From: CAVXXD01 sp963765625
GTDB taxonomy: Bacteria > Actinomycetota > Geothermincolia > Geothermincolales > Geothermincolaceae
Assembly: GCA_963765625.1 (NCBI GenBank)
Contig: CAVXXD010000016.1
Coordinates: 1 to 64,000 of the forward strand
Direction of reading: 5' to 3'
Length of the DNA: 64,000 bases
The notes under the pieces are model-generated. The model worked only from the letters and a program-made list of their open reading frames with translations. It was not told the DNA's origin and ran no database searches. A program made the position numbers and the translations under genes. Each line of letters starts with the position of its first letter. The stretch's first letter is position 1. This document shows positions 53,027 to 61,767 of the stretch, one piece after another.

Positions 53027-53650
53027 ATGGACGAGCTCTGGAGATATTTCCTGCTCTTCATCGGGGCCGCGCTGGTCTACAACATCCTGCTTATCCGCTT
53101 CATCGCCCTCTGCCCCTTCTTCGGCATCTCCAACAAGCTGGAGACGTCCATCGGCATGTCCATCTCGGTCATCTTCGTGATGGTCATGGCCAGTTCGGCC
53201 TCCTGGCTGTGCTGGAACTACCTGCTGGACCCGCTGGGTGTGGGGCAGTTTCTCTATATCCCCGCCTTCATCCTGATCATCGCCAGCCTGGTACAGTTCG
53301 TGGAGATGGTCATCAAAAAGACCAGCCCGCCGCTGTACAAGGCCATGGGCATCTACCTGCCGCTTATCACCACCAACTGCGCGGTGCTGGCGGCGGCCAC
53401 CGAGAGCGTCAAGCCGGGCTTCTTCACCAAACTGAACATCACCTACAACTACGGTTTCCTTGAGTCAGTGATATACACCTTTGGCATTGCGGTGGGCTTC
53501 TCGGTCGTGCTGATCATCTTCTCCGCCATGCGTGAGCGCATAGACCTGGCGCCGGTGCCCAAGTTCTTCCGTGGAGCGCCCATCGCCTTTATAGCCGCCG
53601 CCCTATTTTCTCTCGCCTTCATGGGTTTCGCGGGTATGTTTAACCTATAG
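53027..53650 (+). CDS. rnfA: Rnf complex subunit A
   Basis: A 207-residue membrane protein homologous to RnfE in inverted topology. FIALCPFFGISNKLETSIGM and LITTNCAVLAAATES supply the Cys residues of the intramembrane cluster. ATG 53027 follows AAGGAGGAGGAG. Upstream in-frame codons from 52946 lie within rnfE and are not used. Confidence 0.96.
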   Translation: MDELWRYFLLFIGAALVYNILLIRFIALCPFFGISNKLETSIGMSISVIFVMVMASSASWLCWNYLLDPLGVGQFLYIPAFILIIASLVQFVEMVIKKTSPPLYKAMGIYLPLITTNCAVLAAATESVKPGFFTKLNITYNYGFLESVIYTFGIAVGFSVVLIIFSAMRERIDLAPVPKFFRGAPIAFIAAALFSLAFMGFAGMFNL

Positions 53651-53661
53651 GAGCTTGTTTA

Positions 53662-54558
53662 ATGGAATTCGATCTCGTCTGGAAAGCAGTCTTAGCCCTC
53701 TCCAGCCTGGGGATATTGTTCGGTATCCTGCTTGCCATCGCCTTCTCCCGTTTCCGAGTGGAGGTGGACGAGAGGGTGGAGGTGGTCTTGGAACTGCTGC
53801 CGGGTTCCAACTGCGGCGCCTGCGGCCTGCCCGGCTGTGAAGCCGCAGCCGAGGCTATGGTCAACGGCGAAGCTCCGGCCAACGCATGCAAGGCGGGAGG
53901 GCCGGACACCGCAGATGCCGTGGCCAAGGCCCTGGGGGTCGAGGTAAAGGCCGGCGTCAAGCAGGTCGCCCATATCCGCTGCCGTGGCGGTGAATCGGTC
54001 TCTCCCAAGCTCGCCTTTTACCAGGGGGTCAATTCCTGCCGCGGAGCCGAGCTGGCCGCCGGCGGTGGCAAAGCCTGCCCCTTCGGCTGCCTGGGCCTGG
54101 AGGACTGTGCCATGGCCTGTCCCATCAATGCCATAACCTTCGATCAGGAAGGTGTCCGCAGCGTCAACGTGAACAAGTGCACCGGCTGCGGCCTCTGCGC
54201 CGACGTCTGTCCCCGCGACCTCATCAAGATGGTCCCGGCCAGCCAGAGCGTTCTGGTGCGCTGCAACTCTCATTACACTGGTAAAAAAGCAACCAATCTC
54301 TGCAAGGTGGCCTGCACCGGCTGTAAGAAGTGCGAGAAGGTCTGCGACTTCGACGCCATCCACGTGGTGGACGGGGTGGCCATCATCGACTTCGACAAGT
54401 GCACCGACTGCGGCGAGTGCGCCGCCATCTGCCCCACCGACAGCATCCAGGTCTGGACCCAGCTTCCGGGCCATCCCCGCAAGGGCGAGTTCGTGGTGCC
54501 CCCCAAGAGCAAGAAGGGCGAGACGGACGAATCCGGCACTGAGGCGGCACTGGAATAA
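53662..54558 (+). CDS. rnfB: Rnf complex subunit B, multi-cluster ferredoxin
   Basis: This is the electron entry subunit that takes electrons from reduced ferredoxin. The 298 residues have an N-terminal membrane helix (~8-27), a first cluster domain (GSNCGACGLPGCEAAAEAM), the segment CPFGCLGLEDCAMACP, and then paired 4Fe-4S motifs CTGCGLCADVCP, CTGCKKCEKVC and CTDCGECAAICP. The hydrophilic tail is Lys/Glu rich. It completes the order C-D-G-E-A-B, as in clostridial and acetogenic Rnf operons. Confidence 0.96.
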   Translation: MEFDLVWKAVLALSSLGILFGILLAIAFSRFRVEVDERVEVVLELLPGSNCGACGLPGCEAAAEAMVNGEAPANACKAGGPDTADAVAKALGVEVKAGVKQVAHIRCRGGESVSPKLAFYQGVNSCRGAELAAGGGKACPFGCLGLEDCAMACPINAITFDQEGVRSVNVNKCTGCGLCADVCPRDLIKMVPASQSVLVRCNSHYTGKKATNLCKVACTGCKKCEKVCDFDAIHVVDGVAIIDFDKCTDCGECAAICPTDSIQVWTQLPGHPRKGEFVVPPKSKKGETDESGTEAALE

Positions 54559-54646
54559 ATAAGGGGCTGGCCGGGCCGGACAGAGCCGTAACTCCTCCGA
54601 GTGCCGGTATTGCTATGAGCGGCTCGAGAAAAGCCTGTAAGCACTT

Positions 54647-54676
54647 TTGACATCCTCAACCCAGAGTCAATATACT
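54647..54676 (+). promoter_or_regulatory. Promoter of the signalling phosphatase gene
   Basis: A perfect TTGACA (54647-54652), an 18-nt spacer and TATACT (54671-54676). It gives a leader of about 26 nt with GGAAGGGGTGAG before ATG 54709. Confidence 0.8.
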
Positions 54677-54708
54677 TGTTGATAACGGATTGCCGGAAGG
54701 GGTGAGAG

Positions 54709-57333
54709 ATGCTTCGGGATGTGGCCAACAGGATCATCAAAGAACAGGACACCCTTGCCGAGAGAATCGCTGACGCCTTCATAGACCAGATACCTGCCTA
54801 TGCCGGTACCACCGGAGAGGCCAAGCAGGACCTGGTTGAGAGCCTGAAGGCGTTGATTCAGCTCATCGTCCACTTCCTCCAGATAGAGGGGGAGGACCGG
54901 GAGGAAACCATTGCTTATGCGCGCCAGCTGAGCGAAGCGCGTTTCGCTCAGAACATCCCCTTTGGCGACCTGGTCCACAGCTATTACATCGGGGAGACCA
55001 TCGTCTGGGACGAGCTCACGAAAGGCTTGCGGGAGGCCGATCACCCCTTGCAGGACTGGGTGGACCTCTTTTCCATCAAGAGCAATCTCGAGGCCGATCT
55101 CATCACCGCCCTCAGCTATTCCTACATGTCCGAGAAGGACCGCTACATCAACCGCCGCCTGCGTGAGATGACGGCCATGATCGAAGTGGGAAAGACTATC
55201 GCTTCCAGCATCCAGCTGGACGTGGTGCTCAGGCAGATCCTGGAGGTGTCCACCTCGCTGATGCAGGTGAGCATGGGGGCGATCTTTCTGATGGACGAGG
55301 CGGCCGGGGACCTCCGCCTGGAGGCGGCCCTGGGCCTTCCCCGCCCCTGGGTAAAAGGGATGACTATAGACCCCTTGCGCTCCCTGCTGGGGAAGGCGCT
55401 CAAGAGTGGCCGTACCGAGGAGGCTGTAGGAGAACGCCTGGAAGGCCTCCACCTGCCACCCATGGGAAGTGGAAAGGGCATCCAGTCCCTCGTTTCCTGC
55501 CCCATACTGCAGGACGATACCCCCATCGGCGGCATCGAGCTGTACGACCAGCGGAGACGTTCTTTTCAGCCCCTCGACCTGGTGCTCTTCTCGCAGTTCT
55601 CGTCCCAGGCGAGCGTGGCCATCCAGAATGCCAGGCTCTTCGAACGGGAGCGGCGGCGGCGGGAGCAGGCGCTCATGGCCAAGGATATGGCGGAGGACAT
55701 GTCCCGTTCCATCAACCTCTACCAGGCCCTGGGCATAGTGGCGCACAACCTCGCCACCATCGCCGGCGTTGACCGGTGCACCCTTTACGATTACAACATC
55801 GAAACGGGGGAGATCGATTTCATCCGGGGGTACGGCCTGAGAGAAAAGGAGCGCCGCGCGCTCAAGGGTATGAGGATACGCCCCACCGACCTCGACGAAG
55901 TCACCCGCGCCGCGGTGGAGGAGAGAGAGATCGTCGTTGTTCAGGACGCCCCTGCCGACCCTCGCATCAACCGCAAGAGCGTCAAGGCATACGACATCAA
56001 GTCCTGCCTGCTGGCCCCCCTCGTCTTCAAGGATCAGGTAACCGGCCTGGTTTTCCTCGATCATACCCGGCGGAAGCACATCTTTGACCAGAGCGAGGTC
56101 GAGATGATCAAAGCGGCCACCAGCCAGGCGGCGCAGGCCATCGAGCAGGTCAAGCTGCGAGAGAGCATCCACCAGAAGGAGATGGCCCTGCAGCAGGCTG
56201 AGATCAACCAGGAGGTCTTCAAGGAGCGGGAGCGCAGTGAGGCCATCATCAATGCCAGCCCGGACGCCATCATGCTGCTGGACCGGGAGCGTGTCATCGT
56301 CAGTTTCAACCCGGCGGCCGAACAGCTGACCGGTTGGCGGGCGGGAGAGGCCATCGGGCGCTCCTGCTGCGAGATACTCTACGGGACCCCCGGCAACCCC
56401 AACGGCTGCAGCCATAGCGACTGCAACATATACAGGTCCATGCAGGGCGACACCTCGCCATTGAAGGAGATGCTGTACACCAGGCGGGACGGGACCCAGG
56501 TGTGGATCGGCGGGTCCTTCTCCGTCCTGCGCAATCCCAAGCGCCATATCGAAAACGTCGTCGCCGTCTTCCGCGACATCACCGAGCAGAAGAGGCTGGA
56601 GCATGTCGCCGTGGTGGAGAAGGAGTTGGAGATCGCCCGGAACACCCAGTCCGCCCTGCTGCCCAAGGATTACCTGGAGCATAAAAAGGTTAAGATCAAG
56701 TGCCGGCAGGAGCAGGCGCGGCTGGTGGGGGGAGACTGGTACGACTACTGGATCGACGGCGACCGGCTGGTGCTGGTCATCGGGGACGCCGCCGGAAGCG
56801 GTATGCCCGCCGCCTTGATGGCCACCCTGGTCATGAGCGCCATCCGGGCCGAGGCCCACCGTTCTGACAATATCCTGGAGATCATCCAGAGGGTCAACAA
56901 GTCAATCCTCCCCAACCAGATGGAGGACAACTTCCTCACCATCTTCTATAGCGAGATCAACCTGGATACCCTGTTGATGCGCTATCTCAATGCCGGGCAC
57001 TACGACCCGTTATGGGTGCGGGAAGGGAGGAACAGCCAGTTCCTGCCCAGCCGGGAGAGGCTGATACTGGGGGCGTTCGAGATGCCTGACCTGATCGTGG
57101 AGGAAGTCCAGCTCAAGAAGGGCGACCGGTTGCTGCTTTACACCGACGGGTTGATCGAGAGCCGCAACAGCCACCGCGTCCTCTTCGGGCTCAACCGGCT
57201 GGTGCGCTACGTCAACGCCAACAGCACCAGGGCCAGGGATACCCTCATCGACGAACTCTACCGCCGCCTGCTCGACTTTACCGGCAAACCCTTCGACGAC
57301 GATATAACCATCCTGGTCTGCGACATCCTCTAG
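54709..57333 (+). CDS. RsbRD-GAF-GAF-PAS-PP2C serine phosphatase
   Basis: This is a soluble sensor phosphatase of the SpoIIE/RsbU class, probably acting on an anti-sigma antagonist. The 874 residues contain an RsbRD-type N-terminal helical domain (1-~150; FGDLVHSYYIGETIVWDEL), GAF 1 (~165-320), GAF 2 (~340-490), a PAS domain (~505-630; NASPDAIMLLDRERVIVSFN) and a PP2C domain (~650-874) with LVGGDWYDYW, IGDAAGSGMPAAL and DDDITILV metal-site motifs. The PAS domain carries a Cys group (RSCCEIL ... GCSHSDCNIY) that could sense redox state. No partner anti-sigma or STAS gene is in the window. Confidence 0.92.
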   Translation: MLRDVANRIIKEQDTLAERIADAFIDQIPAYAGTTGEAKQDLVESLKALIQLIVHFLQIEGEDREETIAYARQLSEARFAQNIPFGDLVHSYYIGETIVWDELTKGLREADHPLQDWVDLFSIKSNLEADLITALSYSYMSEKDRYINRRLREMTAMIEVGKTIASSIQLDVVLRQILEVSTSLMQVSMGAIFLMDEAAGDLRLEAALGLPRPWVKGMTIDPLRSLLGKALKSGRTEEAVGERLEGLHLPPMGSGKGIQSLVSCPILQDDTPIGGIELYDQRRRSFQPLDLVLFSQFSSQASVAIQNARLFERERRRREQALMAKDMAEDMSRSINLYQALGIVAHNLATIAGVDRCTLYDYNIETGEIDFIRGYGLREKERRALKGMRIRPTDLDEVTRAAVEEREIVVVQDAPADPRINRKSVKAYDIKSCLLAPLVFKDQVTGLVFLDHTRRKHIFDQSEVEMIKAATSQAAQAIEQVKLRESIHQKEMALQQAEINQEVFKERERSEAIINASPDAIMLLDRERVIVSFNPAAEQLTGWRAGEAIGRSCCEILYGTPGNPNGCSHSDCNIYRSMQGDTSPLKEMLYTRRDGTQVWIGGSFSVLRNPKRHIENVVAVFRDITEQKRLEHVAVVEKELEIARNTQSALLPKDYLEHKKVKIKCRQEQARLVGGDWYDYWIDGDRLVLVIGDAAGSGMPAALMATLVMSAIRAEAHRSDNILEIIQRVNKSILPNQMEDNFLTIFYSEINLDTLLMRYLNAGHYDPLWVREGRNSQFLPSRERLILGAFEMPDLIVEEVQLKKGDRLLLYTDGLIESRNSHRVLFGLNRLVRYVNANSTRARDTLIDELYRRLLDFTGKPFDDDITILVCDIL

Positions 57334-57339
57334 CCCGCA

Positions 57340-57440
57340 GGAAAATTGGGGTCAGACCCCTTCTCCACTTTCTCAGGCGTAGACTGGCATTTACCGTTGA
57401 ATACAGAGAAAGTGGAGAAGGGGTCTGACCCCAATTTTCC
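57340..57440. repeat. Inverted-repeat element, copy 2 (35-bp arms, 31-nt centre)
   Basis: The left arm 57340-57374 and right arm 57406-57440 are perfect reverse complements and match the arms of copy 1 base for base over 33 nt. The 31-nt centre is unrelated to that of copy 1. It lies between the convergent phosphatase and CoA ligase genes, where it could act as a two-way terminator. Confidence 0.9.
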
Positions 57441-57447
57441 TTGACGG

Positions 57448-58881
57448 TTACTGGCGGTGGTCGACTATGCGGGTGTCCTTGAGGATCATGGAAGGGTCGT
57501 AGAGTTCGGGGGAGTCCACGAACTCGATGTGAGCGTTGATCCCCGCCTCCTGCGACAGGCGCTCGTTGATCTCGTTGGCGACACGATCTCGGGCTCCTGC
57601 CACGGTAGCCAGGCGGATGGTCAGCAGGTCGGGGGAGAACTCGTCGCCAGGGTCGTGCTTCTCCACCTCAAGCTTATATTGCTGAATGCCCGGAATGGAC
57701 ATGAGCAGGCTGTGGAGCACCTCCGGGTTGACCATCTGGTCTTCCACGTAGAGGGCATCCGAGGCCCGGGTGGCGTACGAGGAACCAACCTTGACCACGA
57801 TGCGCTCTCCCACACGACCGCAGTGAGGACAGGACCCACGCTCCAGGGCGACCAGGTCTCCAACGATGTAGCGCAGCAGTGACGTGCCCCGCCGGTTTAG
57901 GTGGGTGATGGCCAGCAGCCCCAGTTCCGTCTCGCCAAGTGGTTCATGCGACTTGGGGTCCAGCACTTCCAGGTAATAAAGGTCGGGAGAGGGGTTGTGA
58001 TTGCCCCCGAACTCGCAGCATTCCACGAAGGTTCCCTGGCACTCGGTGAAGCTGTAACCGTTGTTGATGGAGACGTTCTCCGCGCCGAGGTCGGCCAGGC
58101 GGGCGCGCATCTCGCGGCGCATGCGCTCGGGCACGGCTTCGCCCAGGGCCAGAACAGTTTTTATCCCGTCCAGGTGGGCGCGCAGGTACTGGGCACGCAG
58201 GATGAAATGGCGTTCCATGGAGCCGATCCCCGAGAGGACCGTGACCTCCTGCTGCTCCGCCAGGAGGATGGCCTCGTCCATGCCGCGGTGGACCGGGAAG
58301 CCGGGTACGTCCCTTCCGGTGATGCTGTTGACCAGCTTGCTTCCCAGGGCGGAAGCCATCTGAATGGTGCGGTTGAAGCCGATATGCGGCATGCCGGTGA
58401 AGGGGAAGAGATTGAAGAGGGTATCCCGGGGCGTGATCCAGGCGATCTCCGCGGTACGGCGCAGCTGCAGGGATATGCCCATCATGTCGTAGGCAGTATT
58501 GAAGAAAGGCACGGGGTTGCGGGTGGCTGCGCCGGTGGTGTAGGTGATCTCATAGGTGAGGTCCTCGGGCATGGGCCGCCCGGGCTGCAACATAAAGTCC
58601 AGCGGATTGCGCAGGTAGTCCTCGGGCATGGTCGGCGGGATGGCCGGGAGGTCCCTGAGGCCTTTGATCTTTCTTATATCAAGTTTCTCGCGGGCGAAGA
58701 GCTCGCGATAGAACGGGCTGGCTTCTTCGAGCAGGCCCAGTTGCCGCAACAGCAACTCGTCCCGCATCGCTTCCAGATCTTCAGGCTTCATCCAGCTGGG
58801 GTTGGTGCGATCATTTGAATAGATGGGCCACTGGTTTATAAACTCGCTGACCCTGGTGGGAGAAGTGTCCATTATCTCCAT
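57448..58881 (-). CDS. Phenylacetate-CoA ligase-type adenylate-forming enzyme
   Basis: It activates a carboxylic acid with ATP and transfers it to CoA. The 477 residues have the phosphate-binding stretch TYEITYTTGAATRNPVPFFN, NGYSFTECQG, the LAITHLNRRGTSLLRYIVGD hinge region, and a zinc-like GSCPHCGRVGERI. This is the PaaK/coenzyme F390 synthetase group. The acid is unknown. Its ATG shares one base with the stop of the aminotransferase gene, so both are one operon. An aryl or branched 2-oxo acid made by the transaminase, or its reduced form, would be a reasonable substrate (inference). Confidence 0.85.
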   Translation of the reverse strand: MEIMDTSPTRVSEFINQWPIYSNDRTNPSWMKPEDLEAMRDELLLRQLGLLEEASPFYRELFAREKLDIRKIKGLRDLPAIPPTMPEDYLRNPLDFMLQPGRPMPEDLTYEITYTTGAATRNPVPFFNTAYDMMGISLQLRRTAEIAWITPRDTLFNLFPFTGMPHIGFNRTIQMASALGSKLVNSITGRDVPGFPVHRGMDEAILLAEQQEVTVLSGIGSMERHFILRAQYLRAHLDGIKTVLALGEAVPERMRREMRARLADLGAENVSINNGYSFTECQGTFVECCEFGGNHNPSPDLYYLEVLDPKSHEPLGETELGLLAITHLNRRGTSLLRYIVGDLVALERGSCPHCGRVGERIVVKVGSSYATRASDALYVEDQMVNPEVLHSLLMSIPGIQQYKLEVEKHDPGDEFSPDLLTIRLATVAGARDRVANEINERLSQEAGINAHIEFVDSPELYDPSMILKDTRIVDHRQ

Positions 58882-60047
58882 CAGCGGCCTCCTCCCTTAG
58901 TCCTCCGCTCAAGGTAGTCCTCCAGGCGGCGTACGCCCTCCTTGATGCTCTCCAGCGAAGTGGTGTAGCTGAAGCGGATGTACCCTTCTCCGCCCGGCCC
59001 GAAGTCGATGCCCGGCGTCACCGCCACCCCGGCTTGTTCCAGCAACTCCATGGCGAAGGCGTAGGAGTCGCCGGAGAACCTGCCGGCGCCGGCCAGGATA
59101 TAGAAAGCGCCCTGGGGCTCCACGCCGATGCTGAAACCCAGTTCCTTGACCTTGGCCACCAGGTAGCGGCGGCGCTCGTCGTAGAGGCGGATCATTTCTT
59201 CTACCTCCGGGCAGGCCTGGGTCAGGGCGGCAATGCCGGCGTACTGCACAAAGGCATTGGCCGAGATGAACAGGTTCTGCTGCATCTTCTGGATGGGGCG
59301 GACGAATTCGGGTGGGGCGATGAGGTAGCCCAGACGCCACCCGGTCATGGCATAGAGCTTGGAGAAGCCGTTGACAACGAAGGCGTGGTCGGTGAACTCC
59401 AGGATGGAATGCTCCTCGCCCTCGTAGACCAGGCCGTGGTATATCTCGTCGCTGATGACATAGAGGCCCCTTCGGCCCAGGGAGGCGATGTCCCGCATGG
59501 TCTCCTGGTCCAGCAGGTTGCCGGTGGGGTTGGATGGCGAGTTGATCATGATGCCCTTGGTTCGCGGGCCGATGGCCGCCGAGATGCCTTCGTGGCGGTA
59601 GGAGAAGCCGTCTTCCTCGAAGACCCGCACGCTTACCGGCCTACCGTCGACGAATTCCACCATGTTGGGATAGCAGGCATAGCCCGGGTCGGAGAGGATC
59701 ACCTCGTCTCCCGGGTCGAGCAGGGCGGCGTAGATCAGCAACAGGGCGGGGGAAGTGCCGCTGGTGACCACCACTTGCTCCGGATCCACGCAGGCGCCGT
59801 ACTTCTCGCGATAATGCAGGGCCACTGCCTCCCGCAGCTCGGGTATGCCCAGGCTCGAGGTGTAATGGGTGCTTCCCCCCTCGAGCGCCTTGACGGCGGC
59901 TTGCTTGATAGAGGCCGGGGTGTCGAAGTCGGGCTCACCCACCTCCATGTGTATGATGCTCTTTCCCTGCTTCTCCAGGTCCATGGCCTTTTCCAGGACC
60001 TCCATGACGATGAAGGGAGGGATGTTGCTGGAACGGCACGATATCAC
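58881..60047 (-). CDS. Pyridoxal-phosphate aminotransferase, class I/II
   Basis: This is a fold-type I transaminase of 388 residues. HMEVGEPDFDTPASIKQAAV, YTSSLGIPELREAVALHY, INSPSNPTGNLL, SDEIYHGLVYE and the cofactor Lys in NGFSKLYAMTGWRLGY are all present. The GTG start at 60047 has only a modest TAAGAAG before it. The amino-acid specificity cannot be read from the sequence. It is the first gene of a two-gene operon with the CoA ligase. Confidence 0.93.
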   Translation of the reverse strand: MISCRSSNIPPFIVMEVLEKAMDLEKQGKSIIHMEVGEPDFDTPASIKQAAVKALEGGSTHYTSSLGIPELREAVALHYREKYGACVDPEQVVVTSGTSPALLLIYAALLDPGDEVILSDPGYACYPNMVEFVDGRPVSVRVFEEDGFSYRHEGISAAIGPRTKGIMINSPSNPTGNLLDQETMRDIASLGRRGLYVISDEIYHGLVYEGEEHSILEFTDHAFVVNGFSKLYAMTGWRLGYLIAPPEFVRPIQKMQQNLFISANAFVQYAGIAALTQACPEVEEMIRLYDERRRYLVAKVKELGFSIGVEPQGAFYILAGAGRFSGDSYAFAMELLEQAGVAVTPGIDFGPGGEGYIRFSYTTSLESIKEGVRRLEDYLERRTKGGGR

Positions 60048-60135
60048 TTCTTACCAGCTTTCCTCGAATCCAGACCCACAACACCATTAGCGCCGGACAC
60101 GGGGCTGGTTGTCAAGACCCGGTCCCCAATCTCCC

Positions 60136-60955
60136 TCACAGGCCCGCTTTTTTAAGAAGCTTGTCGGGGTCGGGTATGCCCTTGTAATAGTTGGCCGGCT
60201 TGCAGGCGGTGGTCAGGATGGCGGAGTGCGGGCAGTTGTTGAAGCAGGCCCAGCACCCCGTACAGGCGTCGCTGAAGACGGGGTAGGGGTCGAGGGTGAT
60301 CGCACCGGCCGGGCAGCCGTCCACGCAGGTACCGCAGCGGGAGCAGTTCGCCCGGTCTACCGTCCTGGTCCCGAAGGCCCGGGAGAGTCCGCCGGTCACC
60401 GCGTAGAGGCCGAGGGGAAGGGTGAGGGTGGGCCAGAGGATGTAAGGGGCTTCTTTCTACCGGGATACCGTCGCCGAAGCGGTAGGCGCGGTTGGCCATC
60501 TCCACCGCGAAGGACCGCAGTTTGTAGAGAGATCTTTTGCGGGGGAAGGTGACGCGGCCGTAGAAGTGCCTGTCGACCACCCTTCCGAGCGGCCAGTTGT
60601 CCGGGCAGGCCAGCAGGTGGGCTCCCAGAACGGTCATGCCGTGACCGCGCAGCAGGCGGGCCATCATGCGATGGCCGGCACCGGCCCAGCCCGCCGCTGA
60701 AGTGACGATAAAGGCCGGCTTGCCCGGCAGGTCGGGCATGGCCTTGACGTAATCGTAAACGGAGGGAAGCGGGGCGAAACTCTGGATGGGGAAGGCAAAA
60801 CAGTAGAGGTCGAAGCCTTCAAGGCCGGCAGGCGGCGTCTCGCGGTATTTCCGCATGACACAGGTGTGCCCTTCCCTTACCAGGGTGCGGCGGACCGCTT
60901 CCGCGGCCAGCCTGGTGTTGCCGGTACACGACTCGAACAGTATGAGGACCTCCAT
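60136..60955 (-). CDS. EFR1-type flavodoxin-ferredoxin protein (one frameshift)
   Basis: This is a predicted electron carrier joining FMN and two [4Fe-4S] clusters. ATG 60955 follows AAGGA and begins VLILFESCTGNTRLAAEAVR, a flavodoxin phosphate loop. The middle has PAFIVTSAAGWAGAGHRMMA. Near 60457 an extra A breaks the frame. Removing it continues APYILWPTLTLPLGLYAVTG, then the cluster motifs CSRCGTCVDGCPAG and CTGCWACFNNCPHSA, ending LLKKAGL. About 272 residues result, the normal size. It could exchange electrons with Rnf. Confidence 0.88.
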
Positions 60956-61120
60956 GCGTATTTCCTTATGGTAAGTTATTATGACCAAACAGTAAAAAGC
61001 GATAACTACTATTTAGATTATAGCCGATGTGGCTTTCGCGCAACAGTCCGGGTGGCGGAAAGTTCTGTTATAATAATTTTATATTTTTATATACTGTAAA
61101 AGAAGAGCAAGGAGTCAGGC

Positions 61121-61759
61121 ATGGACTGGGAAGAGATCGCGGCCCGCATAAAGGTGGACTTCGAGGTTAAGAACCAGGTGCGGGAGGAGACCCTCAAAGT
61201 CAGCCGGCGCATCATCCGCAACGCCAGCGTGGCCATCCGCGGAGTGCACCGGGGAGACGAGGCCAAGGCGCTGGAGCTGATGGACGAAGCCGAGGGGGAC
61301 CTGAAGAAACTCAAGGAGATCACCCGCGACCACCCGGAGATATCCAGTGCCGGATTCTTCCTGGACGCCCAGAAGGAATACACCGAAGCGCGCGCCACCT
61401 ACTCTCTGGTGCGGGGTGAGGGCATTCCCGACCCCGACGAGCTCGGGGTGGGGTACGCACCGTACCTCAACGGGGTAGGAGAGGCGGTGGGCGAGCTGCG
61501 CCGCTACATCCTGGACATCATCCGCGAGGACCAGATGGAGCGGGGAGACGAGCTCCTGGCCTCCATGGACGACATCTACTACCTGCTGGTCTCCTTCGAT
61601 TACCCCGACGCCATCACCGGGGGCCTGCGGCGCACCACCGACGGGGCCCGGGCCATCATGGAGCGGACCCGGGGCGATCTGACCACCGCTATGCGCCAGC
61701 ACAACCTTAAACACGCCATCTCCCACCTGGAGGAGAAGATCATCGGGAAAGAGGTCTGA
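61121..61759 (+). CDS. Translin family protein
   Basis: The 212-residue all-helical protein has REETLKVSRRIIRNASVAIR, KEYTEARATYSLVRGE and YLNGVGEAVGELRRYILDII, the conserved helices of the translin/TRAX family. Eukaryotic members bind single-stranded DNA and RNA and help degrade RNA; archaeal relatives are common and bacterial ones less so. A TATAAT lies at 61069-61074, and AAGGAG precedes the ATG. The archaeal copies are often mislabelled as haloacid dehalogenases; no HAD motif is present here. Confidence 0.85.
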   Translation: MDWEEIAARIKVDFEVKNQVREETLKVSRRIIRNASVAIRGVHRGDEAKALELMDEAEGDLKKLKEITRDHPEISSAGFFLDAQKEYTEARATYSLVRGEGIPDPDELGVGYAPYLNGVGEAVGELRRYILDIIREDQMERGDELLASMDDIYYLLVSFDYPDAITGGLRRTTDGARAIMERTRGDLTTAMRQHNLKHAISHLEEKIIGKEV

Positions 61760-61767
61760 CCGCGACT

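Noticed and set aside
54667..56859. 730-codon open frame antisense to the signalling phosphatase
   Set aside because: The + strand product has five recognisable domains; the antisense frame has none.
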